A DNA stretch of 64,000 nucleotides from Brucella tritici (GTDB lineage: Bacteria; Pseudomonadota; Alphaproteobacteria; Rhizobiales; Rhizobiaceae): positions 1-64,000 of the forward strand of contig NZ_CADEAR010000015.1 in NCBI RefSeq assembly GCF_902825325.1, given 5' to 3'. Shown here piece after piece: positions 51,342 through 60,364 of this stretch (positions within the stretch are counted from its first letter, which is position 1; each line of letters opens with the position of its first letter). The translations under genes and the position numbers were made by a program. Below the pieces are notes generated by a model. That model worked only from the letters and a program-made list of their open reading frames with translations. It did no database searches and was not told the origin of the DNA.

Positions 51342-52291
51342 GTTCAATCTTGCTGTCCGGGCGTCGCATGTTGCAAAGCCCGCCTTTCCTGACGTTGCTT
51401 CTGGTTGCGTTGGTCTGGCTTGTGGCCAGTCTGACGCTGCGTGGCTTCGGGGCTTACGGTCATCTGCGCTATCTTCTGGAACTGGCGGCAATTATCGGCA
51501 TCGTAGCTGCCGGTCAAACGCTGGTCATCATTGTAGGGGGTATCGATCTTTCGGTCGGCGCAGTCATGACCGTGACGGCTATCCTGCTTCCGGTAATCTC
51601 GCCTGACTGGGACCCGACGGGCTTGCTTGGCGTCGTCATGGTTCTGGCTATCGCGGCGATCATCGGAGCGGTGAATGGAATTGGCGCGGCGTGGCTGCGC
51701 GTGCCGCCCATCATCATGACACTGGCCATGGCAACCTTCCTTCAGGGCCTGCTGGTTATCGTGGCAGGCGGCAGCGCGGTATCCGTGAATAATGCGACTG
51801 CAATTTTCCTGGGTTCGGCTCGCCCCTTCGGTATCCCGGCCAGTATCATTCTGTGGGTGGTGGTGACTGCTGTTGTGTTGGTTCTGCTTCATAAGACACC
51901 AACGGGTGCGCGCTTTCTGGCGCTGGGTGCCAACCCTGTCGCGACCCGGTTGTCCGGGGTCAATGTCAACCGCAATACGGTCGCACTCTACGCGCTGTCG
52001 GCACTCTTTGCCGGGCTTGCTGGCATCGTGCTTCTCGGTATGAACCGTCAAGGTTATGTCGGCATTGGTGAGCCATATGTTCTTTTGTCGATTGCGGCGG
52101 TGGTGCTTGGCGGTACCTCGATTCTCGGCGGGCGCGGCACCTACGCCGGAACAATTCCTGGGGCCATTCTTCTCGTGACGACAACTGCGCTCATCACGAT
52201 GGTCAACGCATCGCCGGGCCTGCGCTCTATCCTGTTCGGTTCGCTCATTCTCGGATTGCTGATGATTTCCGGGCGGGAGGCGCGTCGATGA
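51338..52291 (+). CDS. ABC permease, ribose type 2
   Basis: 317 residues from ATG at 51338 in an ATGA overlap; GGAGGAAG precedes it. RbsC-like with VIIVGGIDLSVGAVMTVTA and C-terminal GGTSILGGRGTYAGTIPGAILL. Together with the upstream permease it forms a heteromeric channel, unlike the homodimers of the classical ribose system. Confidence 0.9.
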   Translation: MSSILLSGRRMLQSPPFLTLLLVALVWLVASLTLRGFGAYGHLRYLLELAAIIGIVAAGQTLVIIVGGIDLSVGAVMTVTAILLPVISPDWDPTGLLGVVMVLAIAAIIGAVNGIGAAWLRVPPIIMTLAMATFLQGLLVIVAGGSAVSVNNATAIFLGSARPFGIPASIILWVVVTAVVLVLLHKTPTGARFLALGANPVATRLSGVNVNRNTVALYALSALFAGLAGIVLLGMNRQGYVGIGEPYVLLSIAAVVLGGTSILGGRGTYAGTIPGAILLVTTTALITMVNASPGLRSILFGSLILGLLMISGREARR

Positions 52292-53226
52292 CGCGTCTTT
52301 ATACCGGGCCGGTCATCGACCCGCATCATCATCTGTGGAATCTGGAAATGCAGCGCCATCCATGGCTCCTGCATACACCCGGACAGGAGGCAGCTTCCGG
52401 CAATGGTATGGGAATCCTGCGCAATTACATGCCGGATGACTATCTGGCAGACGTTCAGGGGCAGAACATCGTCGCTTCCATCCATGTTGAAGCGGGCTGG
52501 GATCACCGCTTTCTAACCGAAGAAACCGTTTGGCTGGATAGTCTGGCCAAATCCCACAATATCGCCCGGCATTATATTGCCCGCGTTCCGCTCGACCACC
52601 CTGACGCAGCGCGCCTGCTGGCAGAAGCGAACCGGAACAGCCGTGTCGTCGGCATTCGCGATATCGTCAGCTGGCATCCGGACCCGGCGAAGAGCTTTGT
52701 CGCTCGCAAAGGACTTATGAGCAATTCGCAATGGCGTGCGGGGCTGACCGCTCTTGCCCGTCATGACCTTGTGTTTGATCTGATGCTCTTTCCCTGGCAG
52801 ATGGCGGAAGCCGAGCGCCTTCTGCATGATTTTCCGGACACCATGTTCGTGCTCAATCATTGCGGCAGTCCGGCGGACAGAACCCCTGAAGGGATGTCGC
52901 TCTGGCGTGACGGTCTGCGCAGACTCGGAAAAGCGGAAAACCTGCGCATCAAGATTTCCAATCCGGTCGCTTATGACCCGCATTGGAGCATAGATAGTCT
53001 GAAAGATGTCATTGAGCATTGCATAGCATGTTTCGGTGTCGAACGCTCCATGTTCGCCAGCGATTTTCCCGTCGCCGGTTTGTATGCGTCATTCCCCGAG
53101 CTTTATGGAGCTTTCCGTAACATCGTTGCCGAATGCAGCCCTTCGGAACAAAGCGCGCTTTTCTTTCAAACAGCAAACCAAACCTACCGATTGGCGTTGG
53201 ACCGAACAGGTTTGAACCAGGAATGA
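52288..53226 (+). CDS. Amidohydrolase-2 family hydrolase (lactonase-like)
   Basis: 312 residues. The amidohydrolase-related metal site VIDPHHHLWNLEMQRHPWLL opens it (HxH). Next come RHYIARVPLDHPDAARLLAE, RVVGIRDIVSWHPDP, a metal or substrate His in MFVLNHCGSPADR and a catalytic Asp in MFASDFPVAGLYASF. This subgroup contains sugar-lactone hydrolases (L-fucono-, L-rhamnonolactonase) and decarboxylases. It overlaps the permease stop and lies before a D-serine-dehydratase-like gene. Hydrolysis of a lactone or cyclic amide of the imported compound is plausible but unproven. Confidence 0.82.
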   Translation: MTRLYTGPVIDPHHHLWNLEMQRHPWLLHTPGQEAASGNGMGILRNYMPDDYLADVQGQNIVASIHVEAGWDHRFLTEETVWLDSLAKSHNIARHYIARVPLDHPDAARLLAEANRNSRVVGIRDIVSWHPDPAKSFVARKGLMSNSQWRAGLTALARHDLVFDLMLFPWQMAEAERLLHDFPDTMFVLNHCGSPADRTPEGMSLWRDGLRRLGKAENLRIKISNPVAYDPHWSIDSLKDVIEHCIACFGVERSMFASDFPVAGLYASFPELYGAFRNIVAECSPSEQSALFFQTANQTYRLALDRTGLNQE

Positions 53227-53229
53227 ACC

Positions 53230-54534
53230 ATGTCTGATCTTCGTTTTCACGATACCGATAGCGACACCGATATTGATGACCGCGTGCGTGGTTTTCCGAC
53301 CGGCCATGCGCCGGTGTTTCTCAGGGATATCGGAAACTATGGCTGGAAACCCTTCGATGGCGAAATGGCCTTGCCATTGATGTCGCTCGATGAGGCGGCT
53401 TTTGAGGCCAATGCAACGGCGATGCTGGCCTATGCGAAATCGCAAGCCGTGGAGATCGCTCCGCATGCCAAAACGCCGATGTCGCCGGTTCTTGCAAAGC
53501 GGCTTATTGATAAGGGCGCATGGGGCGTAACAGTTGCCGACATGCGGCAGGCCGCCGTGTTGCTGAGGGCCGGATTCAGAAAGCTCATTCTTGGGAATGA
53601 AATTGGCGGCTCCCATGCAGCCCGCCGACTGGCCCGACTGCTGGCGCAGTATCCCGATGCCGAGATGTATGTGTTTGTGGATTCGGTTGCATTGGCGAAC
53701 AGTCTTCTTGCTGAATGGCACGAGCGGGCGGACTTGCCGAAACTGGGATTGCTCGTTGAACTGGGCGTCGCGCGGGCAGGAGCCCGTAGTCCCGCAACCG
53801 CACAGTCTGTTGTGGAAACGATCCTGTCCGGTGAACGCGCCAATATTACGCTCGCCGGTGTGGCTGCCTATGAAGGCGCTGCGGGTGTTCCGGATCCCGT
53901 TGAAACGCTTGCACGTATCGATGCGCTCCTGTCCGAGGCAACGGCGGTTTACCGGTTCATCCGCGACCGTATCGGCTTGCTGCGGCCTTTGCTTCTGACA
54001 GCTGGCGGTTCGCTGTTCTTCGACCGCGTGGTGGCGGCGTGGGCTCCCTTGCTGGAGGTCGATGGCAACCTTACGATCATGCTGCGCAGCGGTGCGGTTT
54101 TCTTTCATGATCACGGTGTCTACGAGCGCGGCATCGAGCAGCTCGATGCGCGTCAGGGATTTGGTGAGGAACAAGCTTCCAACGCATTTCGACCGGCTTT
54201 GCGGCTTTGGGCGGAGGTGCTTTCGCGACCGGAACCGGGGACGGTGATCTGCGGTTTCGGTATGCGCGATGTAGCTATCGATCAGGACTTGCCGAAGGCG
54301 CTCTCACTCTTTCGCAACGGTCAAAAACACGGTGCATTTGCCGATGCGACGGTGCTCAAACTGAACGACCAGCACGCATTCATCCAATGTGCGGCGGACG
54401 CCGATGTCACCATTGGTGACGTTATCGAATTCGGTATTTCGCATCCGTGCACCTGCCTTGACCGGCATTCGCTGATCTACGGTCTCGATGAAACAGCGAC
54501 CGTGATCAACGCTTATCCCACCTGTTTCGGCTGA
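53230..54534 (+). CDS. PLP enzyme, D-serine dehydratase/D-threonine aldolase-like
   Basis: 434 residues of the fold-III (alanine-racemase N-terminal type) PLP family. PLP Lys81 lies in EIAPHAKTPMSPVLAKRLID. Strands of the barrel include LILGNEIGGSHAARRLARLL, LGLLVELGVARAGARSP and LLLTAGGSLFFDRVV. The C-terminal motif ISHPCTCLDRHSLIYGLDE carries His405 and Cys407, the HxC pair that binds zinc in eukaryotic-type D-serine dehydratases. It probably removes water or ammonia from, or retro-aldol cleaves, a D-3-hydroxyamino acid. The next gene encodes RidA, which clears the reactive enamine such enzymes release, supporting a dehydratase role. Confidence 0.87.
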   Translation: MSDLRFHDTDSDTDIDDRVRGFPTGHAPVFLRDIGNYGWKPFDGEMALPLMSLDEAAFEANATAMLAYAKSQAVEIAPHAKTPMSPVLAKRLIDKGAWGVTVADMRQAAVLLRAGFRKLILGNEIGGSHAARRLARLLAQYPDAEMYVFVDSVALANSLLAEWHERADLPKLGLLVELGVARAGARSPATAQSVVETILSGERANITLAGVAAYEGAAGVPDPVETLARIDALLSEATAVYRFIRDRIGLLRPLLLTAGGSLFFDRVVAAWAPLLEVDGNLTIMLRSGAVFFHDHGVYERGIEQLDARQGFGEEQASNAFRPALRLWAEVLSRPEPGTVICGFGMRDVAIDQDLPKALSLFRNGQKHGAFADATVLKLNDQHAFIQCAADADVTIGDVIEFGISHPCTCLDRHSLIYGLDETATVINAYPTCFG

Positions 54535-54574
54535 TGCCCAAACACTCCCCAAACCAAGACAAGGAATGCAAAGT

Positions 54575-54919
54575 ATGATCATGCGCTATCAGAAGGGTTC
54601 ACGAATGAGCCAGGCAGTCAGCTATGGCGGGCTCGTTCACATTGCCGGACAGGTCGCGAACGACCGGAAAGCCGGTATTGAAGAACAGACCCGTGATGTG
54701 CTTGGCAAGATCGATGCGTTGTTGAAGGAAGCGGGCACGGACCGTTCAAAGCTTCTCGCAGTTAATGTCTTTCTGCCTGCAATCGTCGATTTTGATGCGA
54801 TGAACTCGGTCTATGACGCCTGGATCGATCCCGAAAATCCGCCGGCGCGCGCTTGCGTGGAAGCACGGCTTGCCGACCCGGATTTGCGGGTGGAAATGAC
54901 TGCCGTTGCGGCTCTTTGA
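54575..54919 (+). CDS. ridA: RidA enamine/imine deaminase
   Basis: 114 residues from ATG at 54575, ten bases after AAGGA; an ATG at 54566 sits on top of the Shine-Dalgarno. RidA family with GGLVHIAGQVANDRK, LLKEAGTDRSKLLAVNVFL and the Arg-containing PARACVEARLADP, which preserves the catalytic Arg missing in the Rid protein at 10529. It hydrolyses 2-aminoacrylate and similar enamines to 2-oxo acids and ammonia. It directly follows the D-serine-dehydratase-like gene, so it likely removes that enzyme's intermediate. Confidence 0.88.
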   Translation: MIMRYQKGSRMSQAVSYGGLVHIAGQVANDRKAGIEEQTRDVLGKIDALLKEAGTDRSKLLAVNVFLPAIVDFDAMNSVYDAWIDPENPPARACVEARLADPDLRVEMTAVAAL

Positions 54920-54937
54920 GGCTTGACGGACGACGTT

Positions 54938-54975
54938 CGGGAGTGTCGGTCCGTTACGGTTGATTGACGCTCCCG
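54938..54975. terminator. Stem-loop between convergent ridA and lacI-type genes
   Basis: CGGGAGTGTC and GACGCTCCCG form a 10-bp stem with one G-T pair and an 18-base loop. It lies between the ends of two convergent genes with no strong T-run. A bidirectional terminator is likely. Confidence 0.5.
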
Positions 54976-54995
54976 TCCTGTGTTTAGCCAACTCG

Positions 54996-56072
54996 TCAGG
55001 TGCTGCCGCGCAGAATGATCGACAGGTCCATACAACGCACCTTGCGATCCAGCGCTTCGCCTCGGAGGCTTGCCAGTAGCATATTGCCTGCATGTCGTCC
55101 CAATGCTTCGCTGTCGAAGCCGATGGTGGTTATGCCCGGTGTGACCGCTGCCGCCAGATCATTGTCGCCAAAACCGATCAGTGCAAACTCGTCGGGAATG
55201 CGCAGACCCGCATCGCGCGCCGCAAGGAAAATGCCCGACGCAATCAGATCGTTGGCGCAGAAAACCGCCTCGATATCCTTCTTATGGGGCCGCAGTTCCG
55301 CGAATGCGCGGCGTCCGTCCTCGATCCCGTGGACTTCCGTGCAAATGATTTTTCGTTCGATCGTCAATCCCAACCGGTTGCATTCCGCAGCAAAGCCCTC
55401 ATAGCGCAACGCGCCGCGCCCGCCACCACGGCCGATAAACGCCACACGCCGATAGCCGCGTTCCGCGAGATGGCGGGCAGCCATGGCGCCGCCATCCGTA
55501 TTGGAAATTCCGACCAGAAGATCGATAGGATCACGCGGATAGGCCCAGCTTTCCATGATAGGGATACTGAGCTTGCGCAGACGCTCCCGGTTTTCCTCCA
55601 GCTCGATAACACCGCTGAAAAAGACCGCCGCAGGCTTGAGCTGTTGCAGATCGCTGATGATCGCGGATTCCCGCTTATAGGAGTAGGCGGTCTCACCAAT
55701 CAGGAACTGGAAGCCCGACTGCTCCAGAACCTGCGCGCATCCGCGTGTTGCGATTGCAAATTGCTGGCTGAAGATATTGGAAACAAAACCAAGAACAATG
55801 TTCGTTCGTCCCGAACGTAATGCGCTTGCGATAGAGTCCGGTCGGTAACCCATAACCTCGATAGCGTTTTGTATCCGCTCGCGCTTCTCAAGGCTCACTT
55901 TTGCGGGCGTGCGGATCGCTCTGGAAACGGTAATGGGCGCAACATTTGCCCGTCGTGCCACATCCTCGATGGATACAGGCGCCCGTTCATCACCACCATT
56001 GTCGGAGCCGCCGGTGACGCGCAAGACGTTGTCGAATGTCGGTTCCATGTTGCTGCCTGCCCGCGATTTCAT
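54996..56072 (-). CDS. LacI-family transcriptional repressor
   Basis: 358 residues. ATG at 56072 has a GGAGAG Shine-Dalgarno. It has an unusual 30-residue N-terminal extension, then the LacI headpiece VSIEDVARRANVAPITVSRAIRTPAKVSLEKRERIQNAIEVMGYRPDSIASALRSG (about 33-88). The periplasmic-binding-like effector domain (about 95-350) follows. It is last in a minus-strand set that starts with two amino-acid permeases at 60223. Two LacI-type dyads at 60365-60421 lie before that operon, making it the likely repressor. Effector unknown. Confidence 0.9.
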   Translation of the reverse strand: MKSRAGSNMEPTFDNVLRVTGGSDNGGDERAPVSIEDVARRANVAPITVSRAIRTPAKVSLEKRERIQNAIEVMGYRPDSIASALRSGRTNIVLGFVSNIFSQQFAIATRGCAQVLEQSGFQFLIGETAYSYKRESAIISDLQQLKPAAVFFSGVIELEENRERLRKLSIPIMESWAYPRDPIDLLVGISNTDGGAMAARHLAERGYRRVAFIGRGGGRGALRYEGFAAECNRLGLTIERKIICTEVHGIEDGRRAFAELRPHKKDIEAVFCANDLIASGIFLAARDAGLRIPDEFALIGFGDNDLAAAVTPGITTIGFDSEALGRHAGNMLLASLRGEALDRKVRCMDLSIILRGST

Positions 56073-56184
56073 CTATCGCTCTCCGATCATGTTGGCGCCC
56101 TGCTACACCACTATTCCGACAATGTATTAAAAGAATAGCCGGGTTTCTCGTTTTCAAGCACTACAACCTGGCGGGCATGTAGAT

Positions 56185-57189
56185 CTAGTCGATCTTCCTG
56201 GCGACCTGAATGAGGCAGTCTCCTGCTTCGCAATCGGTATGCAGGCGGCGCGAGATGACGATGCCGGACGTTTGGAAATGAAGGGCTTCCTCTGCTTCAT
56301 TGATCCGCTGAAAATCGTGATACCAACCAGCCAGGTCGCCTGCTTGCACATCGGCGCCGATATCGACTGCCGGTTCGAACCAGCCGCGCCGCGTGGCATA
56401 TATGGCTTGATCGTGTGCGTTCAGTTGCAGCAATTGCGTGCTTTCCGTCTTCCTTACAGTCGGAAGAAAAGTGCAATCGCAAAGACCTGTTGCCTGAAGC
56501 AGATTGTTGATTGCCAGCGCGGTTCCGGACATCGAATCCGGCGTGACCGTGCCACCGCCGCCAAACTCTCCGCTAACACCGATTGCGCCTGCACGCGTGG
56601 CTGCAGCCATGGATGTCGGTGCTTCAGCGCCGTTGCGGGCGATGAAGGCGAAGGGTAGCCCCATGGCTTTCAACAGTTCCTGGGCGCGGGCAAAGCGGAC
56701 AGGATCGTCAATTTCCTCAATCAGGCCCGTCAGCAGATGCGCCATTGATGTCCCGCCCGAATGCAGATCGAAGATGACGTCATGTCGCGGAAAGAGATCA
56801 TGTTCAAGAAAATGCGCCAGACGTTGTGTCGGCGAACCGGACGCATCGCCTGGAAAAGCGCGGTTGAGATTTCCATCGTCAAATGGCGAACGGCGGCGTG
56901 CAGCCATAACAGCTGGAACATTGGCGAACGGCAAAATCGTCAGTTCGCCGCGGATATCTTCGGGTTTTATCAGGCGGATCAGTCGCGACAGGCAAATTTC
57001 GCCCTCATATTCGTCGCCGTGATTGCCCGCCATTAGAAGGACACGCGGACCGTCTCCATTCTTGATGCGACAGATCGGAATTTTGATGTGGTAATAGGGT
57101 GAACGGTCGATCGAGAACGGCATTCCGAGATAATCGACAAACTTGCCGTTGCTGGAAAAATCGATCGAATGAAACAGTCCTGTGTGCAT
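56185..57189 (-). CDS. Zinc deacylase, DoeB/EutE-like (succinylglutamate desuccinylase family)
   Basis: 334 residues from ATG at 57189, preceded by AACAGG; upstream codons do not look like the family. M14-type zinc site: GNHGDEYEGEI supplies His and Glu (HxxE), and IFDLHSGGTSM supplies the second His. PFDDGNLNRAFPG matches the substrate loop of N-alpha-acetyl-L-2,4-diaminobutyrate deacetylases (DoeB/EutE). It would cleave an N-acyl amino acid to amino acid plus carboxylate in the cytoplasm. It is encoded directly after a polar-amino-acid binding protein, so the imported solute is probably an N-acylated amino acid. Ectoine itself would also need DoeA, which is not here. Confidence 0.85.
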   Translation of the reverse strand: MHTGLFHSIDFSSNGKFVDYLGMPFSIDRSPYYHIKIPICRIKNGDGPRVLLMAGNHGDEYEGEICLSRLIRLIKPEDIRGELTILPFANVPAVMAARRRSPFDDGNLNRAFPGDASGSPTQRLAHFLEHDLFPRHDVIFDLHSGGTSMAHLLTGLIEEIDDPVRFARAQELLKAMGLPFAFIARNGAEAPTSMAAATRAGAIGVSGEFGGGGTVTPDSMSGTALAINNLLQATGLCDCTFLPTVRKTESTQLLQLNAHDQAIYATRRGWFEPAVDIGADVQAGDLAGWYHDFQRINEAEEALHFQTSGIVISRRLHTDCEAGDCLIQVARKID

Positions 57190-57343
57190 CTGTTTGCCTG
57201 TTGCCGGAGCCCGCGACTCCGCATCGTTGGAAATAACGTAATCGCCTAATGGCAATCTGCCTCGGGGCGAAAAAGAACCGGGTAGAAGATTTACCGGGCC
57301 GAAATAAAATCCGACCCGGTAGTCACATGGAAACTGTCCGCAA

Positions 57344-58135
57344 TTACATGTTTGGCAGGTCCTGCTTTTCTTTGAAGAATTCTTCCTGCAGCTCGCCAAG
57401 CTTGCCACTAAGCTTGTTGTAGAAGATGAACGTATTCACCCAGTTGAGCAGGTTTTGCTCGCCTTGCTTGACGGCCACATGCGCGGGGGACTGGCGAATG
57501 AGGAAGACAAGATCCGTTGCCTTGTCGGGATTGTCTTCGCTTACTTTAACCGAAATGGCGCTGTTCTCGGCAAACATTTCCACTTGTCCGGCAAGGTAGG
57601 CAGCAATGGCGGCAGGTGTATCCTCGAAGCGCACCACCTTCACGTCGGGTGCATTATCCGTAAGCCAGACGTCAAGCGTGGACCCTTTCGCCACGGCAAC
57701 CTGCTTGTCTGCGAGGTCGGCCACATTTTCAGTGCGGGCTGTTCCCTTGGCGCCGTAAACGCCAAGATTCACCGCAGCATATGGCTGGGAGAACATAACC
57801 TGCTGCGCACGCTCGGGCGTGGCGCCCGTTGCCGCGATCATGACGTCGATCTTGTCCGCCAAAAGGCTAGGAATCCGGCTTTGGCCGGTCAGCGGCACCA
57901 GTTCAAGATCGGCGTTGAGGTCCTTTGCCATCAATTCGGCAAGCGCGACGTCGAGACCCGTATCCTTGCCATCGGCTCCCTTGAACCCCCATGGGGCGGC
58001 GTCAAGAAGAACACCGATACGGATTTTTCCGCTGGATGTAATGTCTTCAAGCTTGTCAGCCATGGCAGATGGCACGACAGACATCAGTCCGGCCACCACG
58101 GTCGTAACGATTGAGATAGCGCGCAATTTCTTCAT
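57344..58135 (-). CDS. Amino-acid ABC binding protein (family 3)
   Basis: 263 residues from ATG at 58135 after GGGAGAA. Signal peptide MKKLRAISIVTTVVAGLMSV, cleaved near SAMADK. The mature protein has family 3 marks: GKIRIGVLLDAAPWGFKGADGKDTGLDVALAELMAKDLNADLELVPL, IDVMIAATGATPERAQQVMFSQPYA and LADKQVAVAKGSTLD. It delivers a polar amino acid or related solute to the two permeases and ATPase upstream. The ligand may be an N-acyl amino acid, inferred from the adjacent deacylase. Confidence 0.9.
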   Translation of the reverse strand: MKKLRAISIVTTVVAGLMSVVPSAMADKLEDITSSGKIRIGVLLDAAPWGFKGADGKDTGLDVALAELMAKDLNADLELVPLTGQSRIPSLLADKIDVMIAATGATPERAQQVMFSQPYAAVNLGVYGAKGTARTENVADLADKQVAVAKGSTLDVWLTDNAPDVKVVRFEDTPAAIAAYLAGQVEMFAENSAISVKVSEDNPDKATDLVFLIRQSPAHVAVKQGEQNLLNWVNTFIFYNKLSGKLGELQEEFFKEKQDLPNM

Positions 58136-58178
58136 TTTTTTCTCCCATTTGTCGATTGTTCTTTTCGAACGATGCCGT

Positions 58179-58907
58179 TCAGGCACTCGCGCCGATAAAG
58201 CTTCGCAGTTCCGGTGTTTGCGGATTTTCAAAAAGGTCCCTGGGCGCTCCCTGCTCCCAGACACGCCCCTGATGCATGAAGACAAGCTTGGTTGCGACAT
58301 TGCGGGCGAAACCCATCTCGTGGGTGACAAGCACCATCGTCATCCCCTGTCGTGCCATATCTTCCATGACTTTGAGCACTTCGCCGACGAGCTCGGGGTC
58401 TAGTGCGGATGTCACTTCATCGAACAGCATCAGTTGTGGTGACATGGCAAGACAGCGTGCAATTGCAGCACGCTGCTGTTGTCCACCGGACATTTGTTCG
58501 GGATAGGCGTCGATTTTATCCGCAAGCCCCACCCGTTGCAGTACGTCGAGAGCCAGCGCCCGGGCTGCCTTCCCATCGGTCTTGCCGGTCAGGACAGGCG
58601 CCAGAGTGACATTGCGTTCAATCGTCATATGCGGAAAAAGATTGAATGCCTGAAACACTATTCCAACCTTCTGCCGCATCTGGCGCAGATTGGGCATGTC
58701 GGTCGCCATGCGTTGCCCGTCAATGCGGATTTCGCCTTCATCGATATGTTCCAGCGCGTTGATGCATCGCAAGAGCGTACTTTTGCCGGAACCACTTTTG
58801 CCGATGATGGTGACGATTTCTCCCTGGGAAATATCGAGCGATATGCCTTTCAAGACCTCGAGCTCGCTGAATTTCTTGCGGACATCTCTGATTTCAACGA
58901 GCGCCAT
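58179..58907 (-). CDS. Amino-acid ABC ATPase
   Basis: 242 residues from ATG at 58907. Walker A IIGKSGSGKSTLLRCINALE, Q-loop VFQAFNLFPHMT, signature MSGGQQQRAAIARCL, Walker B LMLFDEVTSALDPELVGEVL and switch His VLVTHEMGFARNVA. HisP/GlnQ class. It overlaps the permease gene by 14 bases. Confidence 0.93.
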   Translation of the reverse strand: MALVEIRDVRKKFSELEVLKGISLDISQGEIVTIIGKSGSGKSTLLRCINALEHIDEGEIRIDGQRMATDMPNLRQMRQKVGIVFQAFNLFPHMTIERNVTLAPVLTGKTDGKAARALALDVLQRVGLADKIDAYPEQMSGGQQQRAAIARCLAMSPQLMLFDEVTSALDPELVGEVLKVMEDMARQGMTMVLVTHEMGFARNVATKLVFMHQGRVWEQGAPRDLFENPQTPELRSFIGASA

Positions 58908-59544
58908 TAAGTCTGGCCTCCAATTTTCTGGACCATGAAGTGAGCGGAAAGCAGATGGCAAAATAAATTGCCGCCACGACCGAGTAGATGAGAAGGGGCT
59001 GGAAGGTTCCCGCACTTGCGATCTGTCCGGCTCTGGCCAGCTCGACAAAACCCACAACCGAAGCCAGTGACGTGTTTTTGATAAGCTGTACGAGGAAACC
59101 CACAGTCGCAGGCAGGGCGATACGAAAGGCTTGAGGTGCGATCACATAGCGGAATTGCTGCCAGCGCGTAATACCGAGGCAGGCGGCAGCCTCCCACTGT
59201 GCATGCTTGATAGCCTGTATGCCGCCGCGCCAGATATCGCCCAGAAATGCTGCCGTGTATATCGCATAAGCGATACCGACCGCCGCCAGGGCGGGTACAT
59301 CAAATCCGAGGAAAACCGGGATGCCGAAATAGAAGAACATCAGCAATCCGAGAAGCGGAATTCCCTGTACGATTTCCAGAAAAGCGGTGGAGACGAAACG
59401 CGGAACAGAGGCCTTGCCCGTCCGCATGAGTGAAAGACCAAGTGCGAGCGGTCCGCCGAGTGCGAGTGCAACGGCAACGAGCGCCACCGTCCATTTCAGT
59501 GCTTCCAGCAACGCGAGGAGATCTTGAAGATTGAAGCTGCGCAT
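58894..59544 (-). CDS. Amino-acid ABC permease 1
   Basis: 216 residues, HisM/GlnP type, about five membrane helices. EAA-like loop QWEAAACLGITRWQQFRYVIAPQAFRIALP near 137-166. A gap of ten bases separates it from permease 2. Confidence 0.91.
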   Translation of the reverse strand: MRSFNLQDLLALLEALKWTVALVAVALALGGPLALGLSLMRTGKASVPRFVSTAFLEIVQGIPLLGLLMFFYFGIPVFLGFDVPALAAVGIAYAIYTAAFLGDIWRGGIQAIKHAQWEAAACLGITRWQQFRYVIAPQAFRIALPATVGFLVQLIKNTSLASVVGFVELARAGQIASAGTFQPLLIYSVVAAIYFAICFPLTSWSRKLEARLNGAR

Positions 59545-59554
59545 TATGTTCCCC

Positions 59555-60223
59555 CTAACGTCTTACCGGCCAGCGAAAGAACAGGCTTCCAAGGATCGCG
59601 AAGATCATTTTGAAAGACAGCGACAGGGCCACATAGATGGCGCAGATGAGGGCATAGACTTCAAAGCTTCGATAGGTACGGCTATCGATGACACCGGCAA
59701 CGTGAAAGAGTTCGTTTGCCGAAACCTGTGAGGCGATGGACGTTCCTAACAGCAGAAGGATGAACTGGCTGGTGATTGACGGGTAGATATTGCGAAGGGC
59801 AGGGGGCAGGATGACATGTTTCAGCACCTGAAATCTCGTCAGCCCCAGACACATACCAGCTTCGGTCTGGCTTGACGGAATGGAATCTATACCCGAACGA
59901 ATGATCTCGGTCGCATAGGCTCCGAAATAAAGTCCAAGTGCAATGGAGGCTGCTGCGAGTGGATCAAGCTTCAGTCCGAAGTTAGGCAGGACGAAGAAGA
60001 TGATGAATATCTGAATGAGAACAGGCGTGTTGCGGATGATCTCGATATAGCCGCGCAGGAGAAGTTTGACGGGGCGCGGCCCGCTTCGCATGAGAATAGC
60101 ACCACATATGCCAATCAGCAGTCCGATGATCGCCGCGACAATCGCCAGAAAAAGCGTTGTATAGACGCCTTCGATCAGGGCGTCCTCATAACGCCAGATA
60201 GGGCGGAAATTCAGGCTAGGCAT
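59555..60223 (-). CDS. Amino-acid ABC permease 2
   Basis: 222 residues, HisQ type, five membrane helices. EAA-like loop QTEAGMCLGLTRFQVLKHVILPPALRNIYP near 139-168. It is the first gene of the minus-strand operon and is preceded by twin LacI-type dyads. Confidence 0.91.
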   Translation of the reverse strand: MPSLNFRPIWRYEDALIEGVYTTLFLAIVAAIIGLLIGICGAILMRSGPRPVKLLLRGYIEIIRNTPVLIQIFIIFFVLPNFGLKLDPLAAASIALGLYFGAYATEIIRSGIDSIPSSQTEAGMCLGLTRFQVLKHVILPPALRNIYPSITSQFILLLLGTSIASQVSANELFHVAGVIDSRTYRSFEVYALICAIYVALSLSFKMIFAILGSLFFRWPVRR

Positions 60224-60364
60224 TGTGGGCCCGCCCCGACTGTTCTCCCTTCACGATGAAAGAAAGGGCTTGAACGCGATATCTGAAGCCTGATGTAGTG
60301 TGACCGACCGGATCTCGCTCGAAAATCTGCAGCTGGATTGCTATCAACTGATGTCCTCCAATCA

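Noticed and set aside
53089-54174. 361-codon minus-strand frame opposite the PLP enzyme
   Set aside because: Shadow frame; the sense strand carries catalytic Lys81 and the zinc pair.
56185-60223. Considered as an ectoine uptake and degradation operon (ehu/eut/doe)
   Set aside because: The deacylase and polar amino-acid importer fit, but DoeA/EutD ectoinase and the other eut genes are absent, so ectoine specificity is not supported.
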